Assembly (NCBI GenBank): GCA_016721905.1
Contig: JADKHH010000004.1
Coordinates: 186,001 to 250,000, forward strand
Reading direction: 5' to 3'
Origin: Candidatus Opimibacter skivensis
GTDB lineage: Bacteria; Bacteroidota; Bacteroidia; Chitinophagales; Saprospiraceae
Length of the DNA stretch: 64,000 nt
Position numbers and translations under genes: made by a program. Under the pieces are notes generated by a model. It saw nothing but the letters and a program-made list of their open reading frames with translations. It searched no databases and had not been told where the DNA came from. Positions 63,282-64,000 of the stretch are shown here, in pieces. Position 1 is the stretch's first letter; each line of letters begins with the position of its first letter.

Positions 63282-64000
63282 CTATAGTCTTACGAATTTC
63301 CGCATGCCCACGATGACCTGATTTTCTCTAAGCAAGAGATTGTATACACCTTGAGCCAGATGGGAGACGTCTATAGCCTTACGGTTCAACAGCGATGATT
63401 GTGTGATGGTTCGGCCCAGGTGATCAATAATTTCATACTCACTGATACGATCGAAATCACTTTCTGCCATGGTCAGTGTGAGGAGACTATTTGTTGGATT
63501 CGGATATACATCAAAAGCCATCAGGTCCTTTACATCCTTTGTTCCGACAGGCTGCCGGATGATCATATTGGCTTCATTGGTCAGGATGGGATCATTGAAA
63601 TCAAAATAGATACGAGCCTGGTTGGGAATATTCGTCTCATAATCATATTCAGGAAGCGGTTTGACCCTGAATTTAAAAAATCCGTGAGACGCTGGTTCGT
63701 TGGTTGAACTGTCAGGTAGTAGTATGTCATCAAAAAGCACCACTAATGCCGGGCCATCTGAAATGAAATGAGTATAGGTCTGGCTTGCGCTCAGCATTTC
63801 CAACGTACTCAGGTCCAGTTTAGGTGAGAGCGGATCTATCACGCGAATATTGAAAGCGGTATCTGTGCCGGTATTCTGAAAGCGGATATGGTAATAGATA
63901 TATTCTCCTTTATCGACAGTTTCTGCTTCTTCGCCATACTCGTTGAAGGTTCGCTTATCATTTGGATCATAGGATCCGATGTTCTCCTGGCATTCTGTAT
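63282..64000 (-). CDS. DUF7619 T9SS type A protein, N-terminal part outside the window
   Basis: The frame runs without stop from the window edge to 63282; at least 238 residues. It reads ECQENIGSYDPNDKRTFNEY near the edge and continues YIYYHIRFQNTGTDTAFNIR, VIDPLSPKLDLSTLEMLSAS, FFKFRVKPLPEYDYETNIPN, ARIYFDFNDPILTNEANMII: a DUF7619 domain like the one in the 48303-51512 protein. A type A sorting domain follows (VYPNPTNSLLTLTMAESDFD ... VGMRKFVRL). The gene's start is not visible. Exported by T9SS; passenger unknown. Confidence 0.88.
   Translation of the reverse strand, partial: TECQENIGSYDPNDKRTFNEYGEEAETVDKGEYIYYHIRFQNTGTDTAFNIRVIDPLSPKLDLSTLEMLSASQTYTHFISDGPALVVLFDDILLPDSSTNEPASHGFFKFRVKPLPEYDYETNIPNQARIYFDFNDPILTNEANMIIRQPVGTKDVKDLMAFDVYPNPTNSLLTLTMAESDFDRISEYEIIDHLGRTITQSSLLNRKAIDVSHLAQGVYNLLLRENQVIVGMRKFVRL

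Noticed and set aside
1..64000. tRNA, rRNA, transposase or prophage genes
   Set aside because: I looked for conserved motifs and cloverleaf-like ends on both strands and found none I could support; this is by eye, not by a search program.

Overview
This window comes from a member of the phylum Bacteroidota, most likely a Saprospiria-type environmental bacterium (inference). The evidence is a heavy load of type IX secretion (T9SS) cargo with type A and type B (CHU_C, gliding-motility-associated) C-terminal sorting domains, a free-standing GldM C-terminal-like protein, TonB-dependent receptors with N-terminal carboxypeptidase-like regulatory domains, families typical of this phylum (DUF4294, DUF4142, DUF3667, DUF7619, the short 'PRPP synthetase-like' protein), and several matches to the Bacteroidota promoter TTG-N19/20-TAnnTTTG. 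I see no rRNA, tRNA, transposase, phage gene or CRISPR array.

Layout. 0.2-5.2 kb holds core metabolism: D-Ala-D-Ala ligase, a Wzz-like chain-length protein with RfbA, diphosphomevalonate decarboxylase, and a DUF4294 protein. 5.3-13.6 kb holds two giant tandem paralogues (1461 and 1315 aa) built of 16 and 14 Ig-like repeats, each ending in a CHU_C domain. 13.8-15.5 kb holds a Tat-exported TIM-barrel isomerase and a secreted unknown. 15.7-21.9 kb is an RND efflux operon (adaptor, permease, TolC) interrupted by a four-helix-bundle gene. 22-31 kb holds a GldM-C-like protein, gamma-glutamyltransferase, an M49-type metallopeptidase lipoprotein, and secreted unknowns. 31-37.7 kb holds a third large CHU_C protein, a delta-60 repeat protein broken by an in-frame UGA, and a small T9SS cargo. 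38-48 kb holds membrane and lipoprotein DUF genes, two TonB-dependent receptors and an FMN reductase. 48-64 kb holds a sortilin/BNR-like T9SS protein, an MgtC/DUF4010 gene, an SMR exporter, YqeY, two PorE-like OmpA proteins, a split T9SS protein, a CRTAC1 protein and the end of a DUF7619 T9SS protein.

Two features cut across the genes. First, most intergenic regions contain short tandem arrays with a period of 7 (sometimes 8) bases. The unit sequence differs between loci, yet the unit usually contains a stop codon, and in seven genes the array starts at the gene's own stop codon (in three more it begins 10-25 nt beyond). Because 7 and 8 are not multiples of 3, three units place a stop in every frame. 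I consider this the most interesting undescribed signal here. Second, between 52.5 and 60.5 kb five broken genes or gene parts can all be repaired by restoring one base in a homopolymer run, at six sites. That points to base-calling errors or a hypermutable stretch rather than five independent pseudogenes.

The encoded proteins are mostly envelope and secretion functions: T9SS cargo exported and anchored on the surface, PorE-like proteins linking that machinery to peptidoglycan, TonB-dependent uptake, and efflux. No catabolic or defence island is visible.
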